Shown: one piece after another, positions 1-10,900 of the stretch
How positions within the stretch are numbered: position 1 is the first letter of the stretch
Layout of the letters: every line of letters begins with the position of its first letter
Assembly: GCA_023362775.1 (NCBI GenBank)
Contig: JALMGJ010000020.1
Span: 4,216,001 to 4,280,000, forward strand
DNA: 64,000 nt
From: Charina bottae
Lineage: Eukaryota; Chordata; Lepidosauria; Squamata; Charinaidae
Direction of reading: 5' to 3'
The notes under the pieces: generated by a model
The model's database searches: none
Seen by the model: only the letters and a program-made list of their open reading frames with translations
Told to the model about the DNA's origin: nothing
Made by a program: the position numbers and the translations under genes

Positions 1-1015
1 GGGGTGCCGCTTCTTTCGGTTCCCCCCATCAGCGCTTCCGGGTTTTTTGCACGACAGACCAGGACACCACAGGCCATGCTGCCACCGTTGGTGTGTGTCG
101 CCAATGTTAAAAGTTTGGAAAGTTCTGGAATAGGGCTTTGGCCTTGATGGAGTAAATGGTCACTTCCAGCTTTATGATTCTGCATTATCATATTAATACC
201 CTCAATCCTACCTTCACATTGTATCTCAAAATGATGCCACTTATAATATATTATAATAAAGAACAGTGAATTTTGCTTCTATGTTTAAAATAATGTTCTG
301 CATATATTTAATTACAAATTACAGCAGATTGAACATAATTAGTTTCAAAATACTTTAAATGAGAATTCTTCATTCACTCTATCAAAACTTCCCAAGAGAG
401 GAACCTGTGACGACTCACTCCTTTGATATTAATTTAGAACCTTTTAGCACAAGCCATGATAGGATATGAAAAAGCTCTTTTATTGATACAACTGAATAGA
501 ACCAATGCAAAGAGCAAACTAAGGATTTCCCCATGCAAACATATTTTATTTATTTTATTTATTTATTTTATTTAATTTCTATAACCAATTTTTATTTTTC
601 TATTTTAAAACCTGCCAGACTCTCAAGCACCCCTCGTCCACCCCTCCCCTCCTGACTCACTTCCCATAACTTTACAAGGCCAGTCTTTGATGTCTCCAGA
701 TGGATGGCCTTGGAGCCTGGCTCCTCTCTCCCTAAGGCCTGCATGCCAGTCCTATCTCTAACGGTCGCTCTACTGTCTCTACTAACTAGTTACTACAAAC
801 TCCATCTATCTAAAGCAGAATGGCAGGATTCCATCCTGACAGAACATCAGTGAAAGGAATGATAATTAGCAGCAGCTTTTTTCTGGATTTATGGATTTGA
901 ATGAGAGATATGCATCAAACATGGAAATATTACTCATAGTATGATTATGGTGAAGCAATAGGAGACATTATTTGACTTATGTGCAATTGTGGATTGCCAT
1001 GTGTTTTCATATACT

Positions 1016-1057
<42 letters not shown>

Positions 1058-1563
1058 TCACACTCTACAACAGTATAGAATGATTGCTATGAATGTTGTG
1101 ATGCTAGGGACTGAGGCATGAAAAAATTGTGTGTTTTCTCTACCCAAGAAAGAACTTAGTACTTATTAGTGTTGCCTTTAATGAGAATTCTGCTTTAAAA
1201 TGTCAAAATACAAAATGTCACTTCACACTAAGAAATAAGGGCCTGGGAGGCTACAATTGTAAACTAAGGGCCACTAGTGTGTTTAGACTGGTTTTCCTCT
1301 CCTTTCCCCGAGGCACACTTTTCTAAAAAAGGCAACCCCATTGTTTAAAAGAGAGAAGATTCTGTCTTCTTGGCACCACACTCAATAAAAAATTTAACAC
1401 TCTTTGGTGGGCATTGTTTAACTTTGGATTGTATATTTGACCCGCCTTGAATTTTGGGGAACGGCACAGAATAAAACTAACCAAAACATTAAATTAAATA
1501 ATTTATTATAATACTTAAAATGGTCTCCATAAAAACGTAGGTTAAAAGTGCTGTAAACTTTAC
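1..1563. other. SPAG16 intron, mostly unassigned sequence
   Basis: No coding sequence is supported here. The stretch holds a CA dinucleotide tract, poly-A/T-rich DNA and, around 400-530, a piece that resembles 32815-33084 (shared CATxxxAGGATATGAAA and TTTTATT words), probably an old minus-strand LTR-type repeat. The GC-richer first 120 bases look repeat-derived, but I cannot name the family. Confidence 0.4.
1018..1053. repeat. (CA)n microsatellite
   Basis: An uninterrupted CA dinucleotide tract of about 18 units lies within the SPAG16 intron. Confidence 0.95.
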
Positions 1564-1681
1564 CTGCCCAACAGCTCTGTCTCGTTCCAAACTTGTAAGC
1601 ATTTTCTCTCTTAGTAGAATCTCATACTTTTCATTCAGCTGTCTTAACATAGGCTCATATGATGCATAGTGTGTCTTTAGC
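1564..1681 (-). CDS. SPAG16: SPAG16 internal exon (most downstream in window)
   Basis: This 118-nt exon is read on the minus strand between a TAG acceptor (1682-1683) and a CAG|GTAAAG donor (GT at 1562-1563). It enters with one base that completes the AG left over from the exon at 13075-13182 and leaves in phase 0. The translation begins LKTHYASYEPMLRQLNEKY and ends in SLERDRAVGQ, a charged, helical, coiled-coil-like stretch. I recognise it as the segment just before the linker and WD40 repeats of SPAG16/PF20, a protein of the central-pair apparatus in motile cilia and sperm flagella. The WD40 exons are not in the window and should lie further left. Identity rests on recalled family similarity plus the perfect phase chain over six exons. 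Confidence 0.88.
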
Positions 1682-2742
1682 CTACAGTATAGACAAGAAA
1701 CAGTTTATAGAATGCTTACTAAATACGATAAAATAAAAATAATTTAATAAAAATTATTTAGCGTTTAACTCCATTGCAAGATAATTTTTTTTCAGCTGCA
1801 GAATCATTATTACTTAATTATTTATTTTTTTTTCTAATATTTTAACTAATCACATTACATGGAAGGAATTAATACATTGGCCCTTTTTGCAGATAAATAT
1901 TATGGCAGCCATAATGGACCACATTATCCCCAAATCCCCCCATGTTGCCACTGCCATAAGTAATCAGGGGAAGAGTAAGGATGATGGCACTCATATTCTT
2001 CCCTAATATAACTGTGGTCTTGGCAGCCCACTAAATTGTTAAATATTGTTTTGCTCTCAATTGTTCTGCTGAAGCCTACTTTAACAGTCTACTCTATTAG
2101 AAGTATACTATTTAATAATAAAGGAAAAAGCATTATTGGCAGTGTCAATCTCCAGTTGTGGAATATCCATCCTAACAGTGACTCACCCAATGACTAGAGA
2201 ACCATTTTTTTTTATATCTGGCAAAAAATATTTTATTTATTCAAGAATATTAGCTTGTTTTAATTTATGATTTCATCCTTTATTTTATTCTGCCTTCAAA
2301 ATCAGCAGAATGAAGGGCAATATATATTTTAAATAAACAAATGCACAATGGCATGTGAATTAACAGTCTGTAAATTACAAATGAAGCAGATCAATTTCAA
2401 TTTCTCAAATGCTAATAAAAGAATTTAAATGTGGAATGTTCTATCATACTAAATGGAAAACTCAGCATTTAATTATTTATCCTGCATTTATAAGCATCTT
2501 CAGTGATATACCACAAAAATATAAATCAGAGCATAAACACTTATAAAACTAATGGAGGAGCAAGAGTTGCACTGTACATTAACATTTGAGTAGCTTTAAA
2601 ATGAGAGCATAATGAAACATATAATATTAAACGCACAATGGTACAAGACAGTTTTTATATCCAGTATACCAAAAATACCTACTTTGGCATACCTATTCAC
2701 CTATTTATTTGGCCTTCTTATTTCTGTATGTATTATTCTTCC
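1682..2742. other. SPAG16 intron, no feature recognised
   Basis: AT-rich intronic DNA with short poly-A/T runs. Short ORFs here, including one that runs into the Bov-B 5' end, lack codon structure or family similarity. Confidence 0.5.
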
Positions 2743-5700
2743 CTCCAGCAAAGGAGATCGTTACCTTGTCGTGGTGCTGGAGCTTGAGCACCTCAATGAA
2801 ACCATGAGCTAAACCGTGAAGGGACACCCAAGACGGGAAGGTCGTGGCAGAGAGGTCAGACTAAATACGATCCCTGGGGAAGGTAATGGCAACCCACCCC
2901 AGTATTCTTGCCATGAAAACTAAATGGATCAGTACAACCAAAGATATGTCGGTATACCATCGGAAGATGGGACTCCCAGGTCGGAAGATGGTCAAAATGC
3001 TACTGGGGAGGAACAGAGGATACGTTCAACTAGCCCCAGATGTGATGACGCAGCTAGCTCAAAGCCGAAAGGACGGCTAGCGGCCGACGGTGCTGGTGGT
3101 GAACGACGAATCCAATGTTCTAAAGATCAACACACCATAAGAACCTGGAATGTAAGATCTATGAGCCAGGGCAAATTGGATGTGGTTATTGGTGAGATGT
3201 CAAGATTAAATATAGACATTTTAGGTGTCAGTGAACTGAAATGGACTGGGATGGGCCACTTCACATCAGATGACCACCAGATCTACTACTGTGGACAAGA
3301 GGACCACAGAAGAAATGGAGTAGCCTTCATAATTAATAATAAAGTGGCTAAAGCAGTGCTTGGATACAATCCAAAAAATGATAGAATGATCTCAATTCGA
3401 ATTCAGGGTAAGCCATTTAACATCACAGTGATCCAAATATACGCCCCAACCACACATGCTGAAGAAGCAGAAGTAGATCAGTTCTATGAGGATCTGCAGC
3501 ACCTACTAGATAATACACCAAAAAGAGATGTTATTTTCATTACAGGAGACTGGAATGCTAAGGTGGGTAGTCAGACGACACCTGGAATTACAGGCAAGCA
3601 TGGTCTGGGAGAACAAAATGAAGCAGGACATAGGCTGATAGAATTTTGCCAAGACAACTCACTGTGCATAACAAACACTCTCTTCCAACAACCTAAAAGA
3701 CGACTTTATACATGGACTTCACCAGATGGTCGACACCGAAATCAGATTGACTACATCCTTTGCAGCCAAAGGTGGCGGACCTCTATACAGTCGGTAAAAA
3801 CAAGACCTGGAGCTGACTGTAGTTCAGATCACGAACTTCTTATTGCAAAATTTAGAATCAGACTAAAGAGAATAGGGAAGACCCACAGATCAGTTAGATA
3901 TGAGCTCACTAATATTCCTAAGGAATATGCAGTGGAGGTGAAGAATAGATTTAAGGGACTAGATTTAGTAGATAGGGTCCCACAAGAACTATGGACAGAA
4001 GTTCGCAACATTGTTCAGGAGGCGGCAACAAAAAACGTCCCAAAGAAAAAGAAAACCAAGAAGGCAAGATGGCTGTCTGCTGAAACACTGGAAGTAGCCC
4101 AAGAAAGAAGGAAAGCAAAAGGCAATAGTGATAGGGGGAGATATGCCCAATTAAATGCAAAATTCCAGAGGTTAGCCAGAAGAGATAAGGAATTATTTTT
4201 AAACAAGCAATGTGCGGAAGTGGAAGAAGACAATAGGATAGGAAGGACAAGAGACCTCTTCCAGAAAATTAGAAACATCGGAGGTAAATTCCAGGCAAAA
4301 ATGGGTATGATCAAAAACAAAGATGGTAAGGACCTAACAGAAGCAGAAGAGATCAAGAAAAGGTGGCAAGAATATACGGAAGATCTGTATAGGAAGGATA
4401 ATAATATTGGAGATAGCTTTGATGGTGTGGTCAGTGAGTTAGAGCCAGACATCCTGAAGAGTGAGGTTGAATGGGCCTTAAGAAGCATTGCTAATAACAA
4501 GGCAGCAGGAGACGACGGTATCCCAGCTGAACTGTTTAAAATCTTGCAAGATGATGCTGTCAAGGTGATGCATGCCATATGCCAGCAAATTTGGAAAACA
4601 CAAGAATGGCCATCAGATTGGAAAAAATCAACTTATATCCCCATACCAAAAAAGGGAAGCACTAAAGAATGTTCAAACTATCGAACAGTGGCACTTATTT
4701 CACATGCCAGTAAGGTAATGCTCAAGATCTTGCAAGGTAGACTCCAGCAATTCATGGAGCAAGAATTGCCAGATGTACAAGCTGGGTTTAGAAAAGGCAG
4801 AGGAACTAGAGACCAAATTGCCAATATCCGCTGGATAATGGAGAAAGCCAGGGAATTTCAGAAAAACATCTATTTCTGTTTTATTGACTATTCTAAAGCC
4901 TTTGACTGTGTGGATCATAACAAATTGTGGCAAGTTCTTGTTGGTATGGGGATACCAAGTCATCTTGTCTGCCTCCTGAGGAATCTGTATAACGACCAAG
5001 TAGCAACGGTAAGAACAGAGCACGGAACAACGGACTGGTTTAAGATTGGGAAAGGAGTACAGCAGGGCTGTATACTCTCACCCTACCTATTCAACCTGTA
5101 CGCAGAACACATCATGCGACATGCTGGGCTTGAGGAATCCAAGGCTGGAGTTAAAATCGCTGGAAGAAACATTAACAATCTCAGATATGCAGATGATACC
5201 ACTTTGATGGCTGAAAGCGAGGAGGAATTGAGGAGCCTTATGACGAAGGTGAAAGAAGAAAGTGCAAAAGCTGGGTTGCAGTTAAACCTCAAAAAAACCA
5301 AGATTATGGCAACGAGCTTGATTGATGACTGGCAAATAGAGGGAGAAAAAGTGGAGGCAGTGACAGACTTTGTATTTCTAGGCGCAAAGATTACTGCAGA
5401 CACTGACTGCAGCCAGGAAATCAGAAGACGTCTACTTCTTGGGAGGAGAGCAATGGCAAATCTTGATAAAATAGTTAAGAGCAGAGACATCACACTGACA
5501 ACAAAGGTCCGCATAGTTAAAGCAATGGTATTCCCCGTAGTAACCTATGGCTGTGAGAGCTGGACCATAAGGAAGGCTGAGCGAAGGAAGATAGATGCTT
5601 TTGAACTGTGGTGTTGGAGGAAAATTCTGAGAGTGCCTTGGACTGCAAGAAGATCAAACCAGTCCATACTCCAGGAAATAAAACCAGACTGCTCACTTGA

Positions 5701-5963
5701 GGGAATGATATTAAAGGCAAAACTCAAGTACTTTGGCCACATAATGAGAAGACAGGATACCTTGGAGAAGAAGCTGATGCTAGGGAAAGTGGAAGGCAAA
5801 AGGAAGAGGGGCCGACCAAGGGCAAGATGGATGGATGATATTCTGGAGGTGACAGACTCAACCATTGGGGAGCTGGGGATGGTGACGGCCGACAGAAAGC
5901 TCTGGCGTTGACTGGTCCATGAAGTCACGAAGAGTCGGAAACGACTGAACGAATAAACAACAA
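2743..5963 (+). mobile_element. Full-length Bov-B (RTE clade) LINE
   Basis: The element starts with the usual Bov-B leader (GGAGATCG...TTGTCGTGGTGCTGG) and passes through the characteristic GGCAACCCAC...CAGTATTCTTG stretch. It ends with the Bov-B 3' tail GAGTCGGAAACGACTGAACG followed by AATAAACAACAA. The 11-bp direct repeat ATTATTCTTCC at 2732-2742 and 5964-5974 is the target-site duplication, so both ends are present. The element lies antisense to SPAG16. Bov-B is the LINE known for horizontal transfer between squamates, ruminants and other animals. Its 3' tail is shared with the SINEs in this window, which fits Bov-B supplying their reverse transcriptase. Confidence 0.93.
2924..5911 (+). 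CDS. Bov-B endonuclease / reverse transcriptase polyprotein, intact
   Basis: An open frame of 995 codons with no stop or frameshift. An N-terminal AP-endonuclease domain (about residues 70-310) carries RTWNVRSM, SELKWTG, QIYAPT, GDWNAKVG, IDYILCS and SSDHELL, which supply the expected catalytic Asn, Glu, Asp and Asp-His. The reverse transcriptase domain (about 490-760) carries IPIPKKGS, AGFRKGRGTRDQ, DYSKAFDCVDH, GVQQGCILSP and the catalytic LRYADDTTLM. The C-terminal part has the RTE tail with YGCESWT and KRGRPRARWMDD. The length matches the family. The ATG at 2924 is the first in frame. A short overlapping frame at 2886-3080 might be the small RTE ORF1, but nothing else supports it. All catalytic motifs I can check are present, so the copy could be retrotransposition-competent; that is inference. 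Confidence 0.92.
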   Translation: MDQYNQRYVGIPSEDGTPRSEDGQNATGEEQRIRSTSPRCDDAASSKPKGRLAADGAGGERRIQCSKDQHTIRTWNVRSMSQGKLDVVIGEMSRLNIDILGVSELKWTGMGHFTSDDHQIYYCGQEDHRRNGVAFIINNKVAKAVLGYNPKNDRMISIRIQGKPFNITVIQIYAPTTHAEEAEVDQFYEDLQHLLDNTPKRDVIFITGDWNAKVGSQTTPGITGKHGLGEQNEAGHRLIEFCQDNSLCITNTLFQQPKRRLYTWTSPDGRHRNQIDYILCSQRWRTSIQSVKTRPGADCSSDHELLIAKFRIRLKRIGKTHRSVRYELTNIPKEYAVEVKNRFKGLDLVDRVPQELWTEVRNIVQEAATKNVPKKKKTKKARWLSAETLEVAQERRKAKGNSDRGRYAQLNAKFQRLARRDKELFLNKQCAEVEEDNRIGRTRDLFQKIRNIGGKFQAKMGMIKNKDGKDLTEAEEIKKRWQEYTEDLYRKDNNIGDSFDGVVSELEPDILKSEVEWALRSIANNKAAGDDGIPAELFKILQDDAVKVMHAICQQIWKTQEWPSDWKKSTYIPIPKKGSTKECSNYRTVALISHASKVMLKILQGRLQQFMEQELPDVQAGFRKGRGTRDQIANIRWIMEKAREFQKNIYFCFIDYSKAFDCVDHNKLWQVLVGMGIPSHLVCLLRNLYNDQVATVRTEHGTTDWFKIGKGVQQGCILSPYLFNLYAEHIMRHAGLEESKAGVKIAGRNINNLRYADDTTLMAESEEELRSLMTKVKEESAKAGLQLNLKKTKIMATSLIDDWQIEGEKVEAVTDFVFLGAKITADTDCSQEIRRRLLLGRRAMANLDKIVKSRDITLTTKVRIVKAMVFPVVTYGCESWTIRKAERRKIDAFELWCWRKILRVPWTARRSNQSILQEIKPDCSLEGMILKAKLKYFGHIMRRQDTLEKKLMLGKVEGKRKRGRPRARWMDDILEVTDSTIGELGMVTADRKLWR

Positions 5964-6081
5964 ATTATTCTTCCTCCCAAAGAATGACACATTTAAAACA
6001 TACAATAAACCATATATTACTCTATTCTCCATATCCAACACAACTACCTTGGTCTTTGATACATTAATTTTCAGATCCATA

Positions 6082-6322
6082 AAAAACGGTAAAGGTAAAG
6101 GTTCCCCCTGCACATTTGTGCAGTCGTGTCCGACTCTAGGGGCCGGTGCTCATCTCCGTTTGTTAGCTGAAGAGCCAGCGTTGTCCGAAGACGCTTCCAC
6201 GGTCATGTGGCCGCATGACGCGCGCGGAACGCTGTTACCTACCCACCGAAGTGGTACCTATTCATCTACTTGCATTTGCATGCTTTCGAATTGCTAGGCT
6301 GGCAAGAGCCACCACGCCCCTT
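6082..6322 (-). mobile_element. Sauria-type tRNA SINE with internal deletion
   Basis: On the minus strand the element ends in GAGTCGGACACGACTGCAC (Bov-B-like tail) and ACCTTTACC repeats, as in the fuller copy at 23010-23342. The 14-bp TSD TTTTCAGATCCATA lies at 6068-6081 and 6323-6336. Most of the tRNA head is missing: sequence jumps from GGCAAGAGC straight to CCACCACGCCCC, removing about 100 bp including boxes A and B. Because both TSDs survive, the deletion happened after insertion or in the source copy. Confidence 0.85.
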
Positions 6323-6629
6323 TTTTCAGATCCATACAACCTATCTAATATTTGATACAAATAATTTGGGTTCTTAGCCAACAACAAATATCATCTACAT
6401 ACAGATGATATACAGTACATACAGTACTACATACAGTAATTAAATATATGCGGAACATTATTTTAAACATTGTTAACTAGATGTGGAAGTAGCAGTGCTA
6501 CATACGCATATATTATCCCAATAATTGTAAGATCAAACAAAGAAACCTCCAGACTAAAGAGGTGGGAACTTAACAAATTCTTATTACTACATCAAATTGA
6601 AATGACAAGAATTAATGAGCTTCCAAATC

Positions 6630-7033
6630 AATTTAACCTCTAATGTTTTTTTTATCTACAGTATGGCACTCTAGCAAAGCACATATGAAAGGTTGTATAT
6701 CTCTCTAGCTTCAAATAGAAAGAAAGCTATGCAAAAGCAGAAAGACATGCTGTGAATGAACTGAAGCAATTAGAATTAAGAAACAATAATTACCCATTTA
6801 AAACAAAAGATTAAAGAAATTTATAATCAACTAGATTTAATGGAAGTAAATGAGACCCGTGAGAAGTTGAATTTTGTCAAACAGAAATATTTTGAAAAAG
6901 GCAACGTAAGATAAATTGCTGACTTTCCAACTGCAAAAGAAGCAAGATAAAATAATGATTACCTTTATTTGGGATGGAACCAGACATTTCTCTACAACAA
7001 ATTACAGGATGGAGCAATTTGTTATATACTTTT
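6630..7033 (+). pseudogene. L1 ORF2 relic, left part
   Basis: Broken translations on the plus strand resemble L1 ORF2: a KYFEKGN-like word near 6890 (the region before the reverse transcriptase) followed by FIWDGTR near 6970 (a region after it). Stops and frameshifts are frequent. The jump from an early to a late ORF2 segment shows internal rearrangement. The late segment is also one arm of the palindrome at 6953-7163. Confidence 0.6.
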
Positions 7034-7163
7034 AAATATTATAGTGAACCACATCTGATCTGGAAAAGACTGGAGCGCATATAACTACAATACTGAGTAG
7101 TATTGTAGTTAAATGCGCTCCAGTCTTTTCCAGATCAGATGTGGTTCACTATAATATTTAAAA
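6953..7163. repeat. Long near-perfect palindrome, right arm split by copia insertion
   Basis: The left arm (about 6953-7090) and the right arm (about 7098-7163, continuing at 12556-12642) are reverse complements. Examples are TAGTGAACCACATCTGATC versus GATCAGATGTGGTTCACTA, and the 12556+ sequence mirroring 6955-7035. The centre is AACTACAATACTGAGTAGTATTGTAGTT. Rejoined across the copia insertion, the arms are about 140 bp. Arm translation resembles L1 ORF2, so this looks like an inverted duplication inside the L1 relic rather than a DNA-transposon MITE. Confidence 0.8.
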
Positions 7164-7786
7164 TGTTAAAGTTATTTGGTAAAAGTATTCTATGCAGAAT
7201 TAAACGCATGGCATTTTCTTCACTGAATCTGGCCTGAAAGTGGAAAGTTACAAGTCCCCCTGTTGCAAGCACGTATTCGTAAACAACAGGTACCCTTGTA
7301 GTCTAAACAACCTCTTATCAGCGTTTTTCCCAGGGGAACCGAAAAAGTATCTTGAGGGAAAGCCAACGCGCCACACTGCCATCGTGTGACGGTTTATAGT
7401 AAGTACAATTGCTACCAAAATGCTAGGCTGAAAGAGAACCAATCAAAATTCTGAACCATGGTATATTTCAGCTATGAACCATGGGTATTCATTCTCACTT
7501 ATGTTCTCACTTATGTTCTTCCTATGCTTTCTTTATGTAGACTGCTATCTACATGTACTTGTATCTGAACTGTAACTATGCCTGGTCTTTGCACAGACCA
7601 TGATGTTTTTCTTTCCTCACTTCTGGTGATGGAACTCTGCTTATGCTTTGATTTTTCCTTTTTGCAATAATGCACTATACATCCATTATTGCCTTATGCT
7701 ATCAATAAAGATATTGTTAGCCTTACAACACGTTGTTTGGATTACTTCAAGCCTGAAAAACCCCCAAAGGTCGCCATCACCTAATA
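7164..7786 (+). repeat. 5' LTR of copia element 1
   Basis: Begins TGTTAAAG and ends CACCTAATA. A polyadenylation-type AATAAAG lies near 7707. The R/U5 half resembles the LTR of element 3 but the U3 half does not. Confidence 0.93.
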
Positions 7787-7800
7787 GGTTACGGGCCCAG
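7787..7800 (+). promoter_or_regulatory. Primer-binding site, internal initiator tRNA-Met
   Basis: GGTTACGGGCCCAG immediately follows the LTR. It is complementary, with one mismatch, to the anticodon stem-loop region of vertebrate initiator tRNA-Met (CTGGGCCCATAACC), not to its 3' CCA end. Priming from a half-tRNA of this kind is established for Drosophila copia; its use here is inferred from the match. Confidence 0.8.
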
Positions 7801-7903
7801 GCTGGATGGATCGCTGTTTGCTGCGCTGGATCTGGCTGTAATAACGGGGTTTGTTTTTGAGGCTGAATTTTGGAGTAAACGTGTTTTTCCTTGAGTGGTC
7901 AGC

Positions 7904-10900
7904 ATGGCTGCTGCTGCAGGGCTAACCAGTCTGCCCTTTGAGCGTTTGAATGGCACAAACTATCGGACCTGGTGTGTGAAGATCAAGTCTTTCTTCCTAA
8001 AAGAAGGTTTGTGGAAGTATGTGAAAGACGCACCTCCAGCTGGTCCCATTACTGAAGAAGTGCAGTTGTGTTTGGATCATGCGTATGGCAACTTGATTCT
8101 GGGATTGGAATCATCACAGCTACTGCATATCAGTAATCTGGAAACTGCACATGCCTGTTGGGAAGCTCTCAAAGCCCTTTATTCCAAGCAAACCTCTGCT
8201 GCCATTGTTGGTCTATCACGTCAGCTTTACAACTTGAAGCTGCAGCCCGGTGGAAACATGATGACCCACCTCCATAAAATCAAGACTTTGTTTCTTGAAC
8301 TTGAGGAGCGGGATGTTGTGATCCCTGATACCCAGAGAGCTTGTGTTATCCTGTCAAGCTTGGACAGGAGCTTTGACATGCTCATCGAGGCAACTCAGAC
8401 GTTGAGGCCCCAAGACCTAACTGTGGATTATCTTACAAATCGGCTGCAAGAAATCCAGCAAGCTCGTGATCTGGAGAAAATGCAGGGTAAGCCGTCTGTT
8501 GCTGTTCCTGAGGCGTCTGCACAGCGTTTTCCAGCTGGAACAGAGGCTGCGTGTGCTGTAAGGAGATGTTTCCGGTGCAACACGACCCAACACTTCATGA
8601 AAGACTGTCCCCAGCCACCTCGCCCAGCCGGTGGAGCCAGTGGAAAGAGGTTCGTGCAAAAGAAGGGGAAGCAAGCGCCTAGACAACGTACCCAGGTGTC
8701 TGCTTTGCTCACGGCTGTGAGTAGACGTTCCCCAGAGACTTGGCTTTTGGACTCAGCCTGTAGCCAAATCATTGTGAACAATGAACAGTTGTTGTTATCA
8801 AAAAGCAAGCCTAAAATCCAACAGGTTGCTCTGGCTGATGGATCCATGGCTGATGTGTCCTTTCAGGGTGAAGTATACATTCCTTGTTTGGGGATAAATG
8901 TACAAAATGTGTTGTGTGTTCCTACACTTGACTTTTCCCTCCTTAGCGTTCCAGCCCTGGTAAAGTCTGGTTATACTGTTGTGTTCAAGGGTACTGGATG
9001 TTCTATTGAAAAAGATGGGATAGAATGCGCTAGGGGGAGGTTAGTGAATCAATTGTATGAAATGCTTCCTAAGCAGGGGATTGTGTCAGGAAATTGTATT
9101 TCCAATGTTCCCCCACATAACAAATGCATTCACTATTATCACAGAGTTCTGGGACATCCCGGGTGGGGAAGTTTGTCCCAACTGGCCAAGGTGTATCCTG
9201 AGTTAGGATCTAAAAAGTGTGATGACTTTCTTGATTGTACTGTGTGCAAACAATCCAAAATCAAGGCTGCTCCTGTTGCTAGGAAAAGTGACAGAGTGTC
9301 AACTAGGCCTTTTCAGTTGGTTCATGGAGACTTAGCCGGCCCCAATGCTCCTAGTGAAGGGGGGGGGCGCGTTTCATGTTCCTTTTGGTGGATGACCATA
9401 CTCGCTATACGTTTTGTTATTTGCTCAAATCTAAAGCGGAGGCTTTTGCTCGCTTTAAGGAGTTTGTTGCAATGGTGGAGAGAAACTATGGCTATCAGGT
9501 AGGTCAATTTCAATCAGATTGTGGAGGAGAATTTCTAGGCCATGAGTTTCAGAATTGGCTTCGTAGAAAAGGAATCTCCCATAGACTTGCCAATGTTGGT
9601 GTTCCTGCTGAGAATGGAATAGCTGAAAGGAAGATTGGTGTTGTTAATACCATTAGAAATAGCCTGATGTTAGATGCCCAGATGCCAGCCCGTTTCTGGG
9701 GTGAGGCTACCATGATTGCCGTGTATCTGACTAGCAGGGTGTGGAATTCAGCTGTGAATGAAGTTCCCTACTTCCTTTTGTTTGGCAAGCGCCCTTCGCT
9801 GAAGCACCTGCGTGTTTTTGGAACATTTGCATATGTGCATATTCCTAAGGCTCAGCGAAGGAAGAACCAGCCAAAAGCACAACGCTTAAGGTTTGTTGGT
9901 TATTCATCTAGATCTAAGGGTTACCGTTTTTCTGCAGGCTATGGTCGTGTGGTAGTCTCCAGAAGTGCTAATTTTGAGCACCCTACTGGTTGGGATAGGT
10001 TGAATGGTAGTTCAGAGGTATTGTTGCAATCTAGTGTACAGCCAACTGTCCATGCTCCTGTGTCTGGACAACAACCAGTTCAGCTGCCTTCTGGTTCCCA
10101 GTCCCCTAGTGTGGTGAGAGGGTCCCCTCAGGTGAAGGAAGAGGAGATTTCACCTGAGCAGGTTCAGGACCTGAAGGGGGAATCAGGTAGTGAAAAGGCA
10201 GAGGACAGTGATGAGGAAGAGGCAGTGGTAATTCCTCGTAGGTCCTCTCGTTCCACAAAGGGTGTGAAACCTGACAGATTTGTGATTCAGCAGGTGAGAG
10301 TGTGTCAAATCACCTGTGAACCTCAGTCTTTCCAGGAGGTGTTGCTTCTGCCTGTTGAAGAGCAGGAGAAGTGGAATACAGCGATGGATAAGGAGTTTGA
10401 GGCATTAGTGAGTCAAAAGGTGTTTGAAGTCACTGATTTGCCCCCATCCCAGAAAGCTGTTGGTTCCAGATGGGTTTTCAGAAAGAAGCTTCTTCCTGAT
10501 AATACAGTGCAGTACAAAGCCAGGCTTGTTGCTCAGGGATTTGCACAGGAGAGGTTTTTGAACTATGATCTCACATATGCACCCACAGCTAGACCAGAGT
10601 CTTTACGTATGGTACTTTCTCTGGCTGCACAGCGTGGACTTGTTGTCCATCACTTTGATGTTGACACAGCATATTTGAATGCAGAGCTCCCTGAAACAGT
10701 GTACATGAAGCAGGCTCCTGGCTATGCTTGTGACAATTCTCAGAAGGTGTACAGACTGCGCAAGGCGCTGTACGGATTAAAACAAGCCGGACGTTGTTGG
10801 CATCAATGTTTAGATAAGGCGTTATCAGAGTTGAACTTTAAGAAATCAATTGCTGATCCTTGTGTGTATGTAAGAGGTTCTGGAAGTGATTACACGGTGT

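Noticed and set aside
4015..4578. 187-codon frame on the minus strand within Bov-B
   Set aside because: Shadow of the conserved RT frame, with low-complexity Leu/Ser composition typical of antisense frames.
7248..7442. Repeated 64-codon frame in copia element 1 LTRs (also 12016-12210)
   Set aside because: It is duplicated only because LTRs are duplicated. It lacks any domain and lies in U3.
9359..9367. Programmed frameshift site between gag and pol
   Set aside because: It lies inside integrase, far past the gag boundary, and the relative at 33.8-37.8 kb reads through without it.
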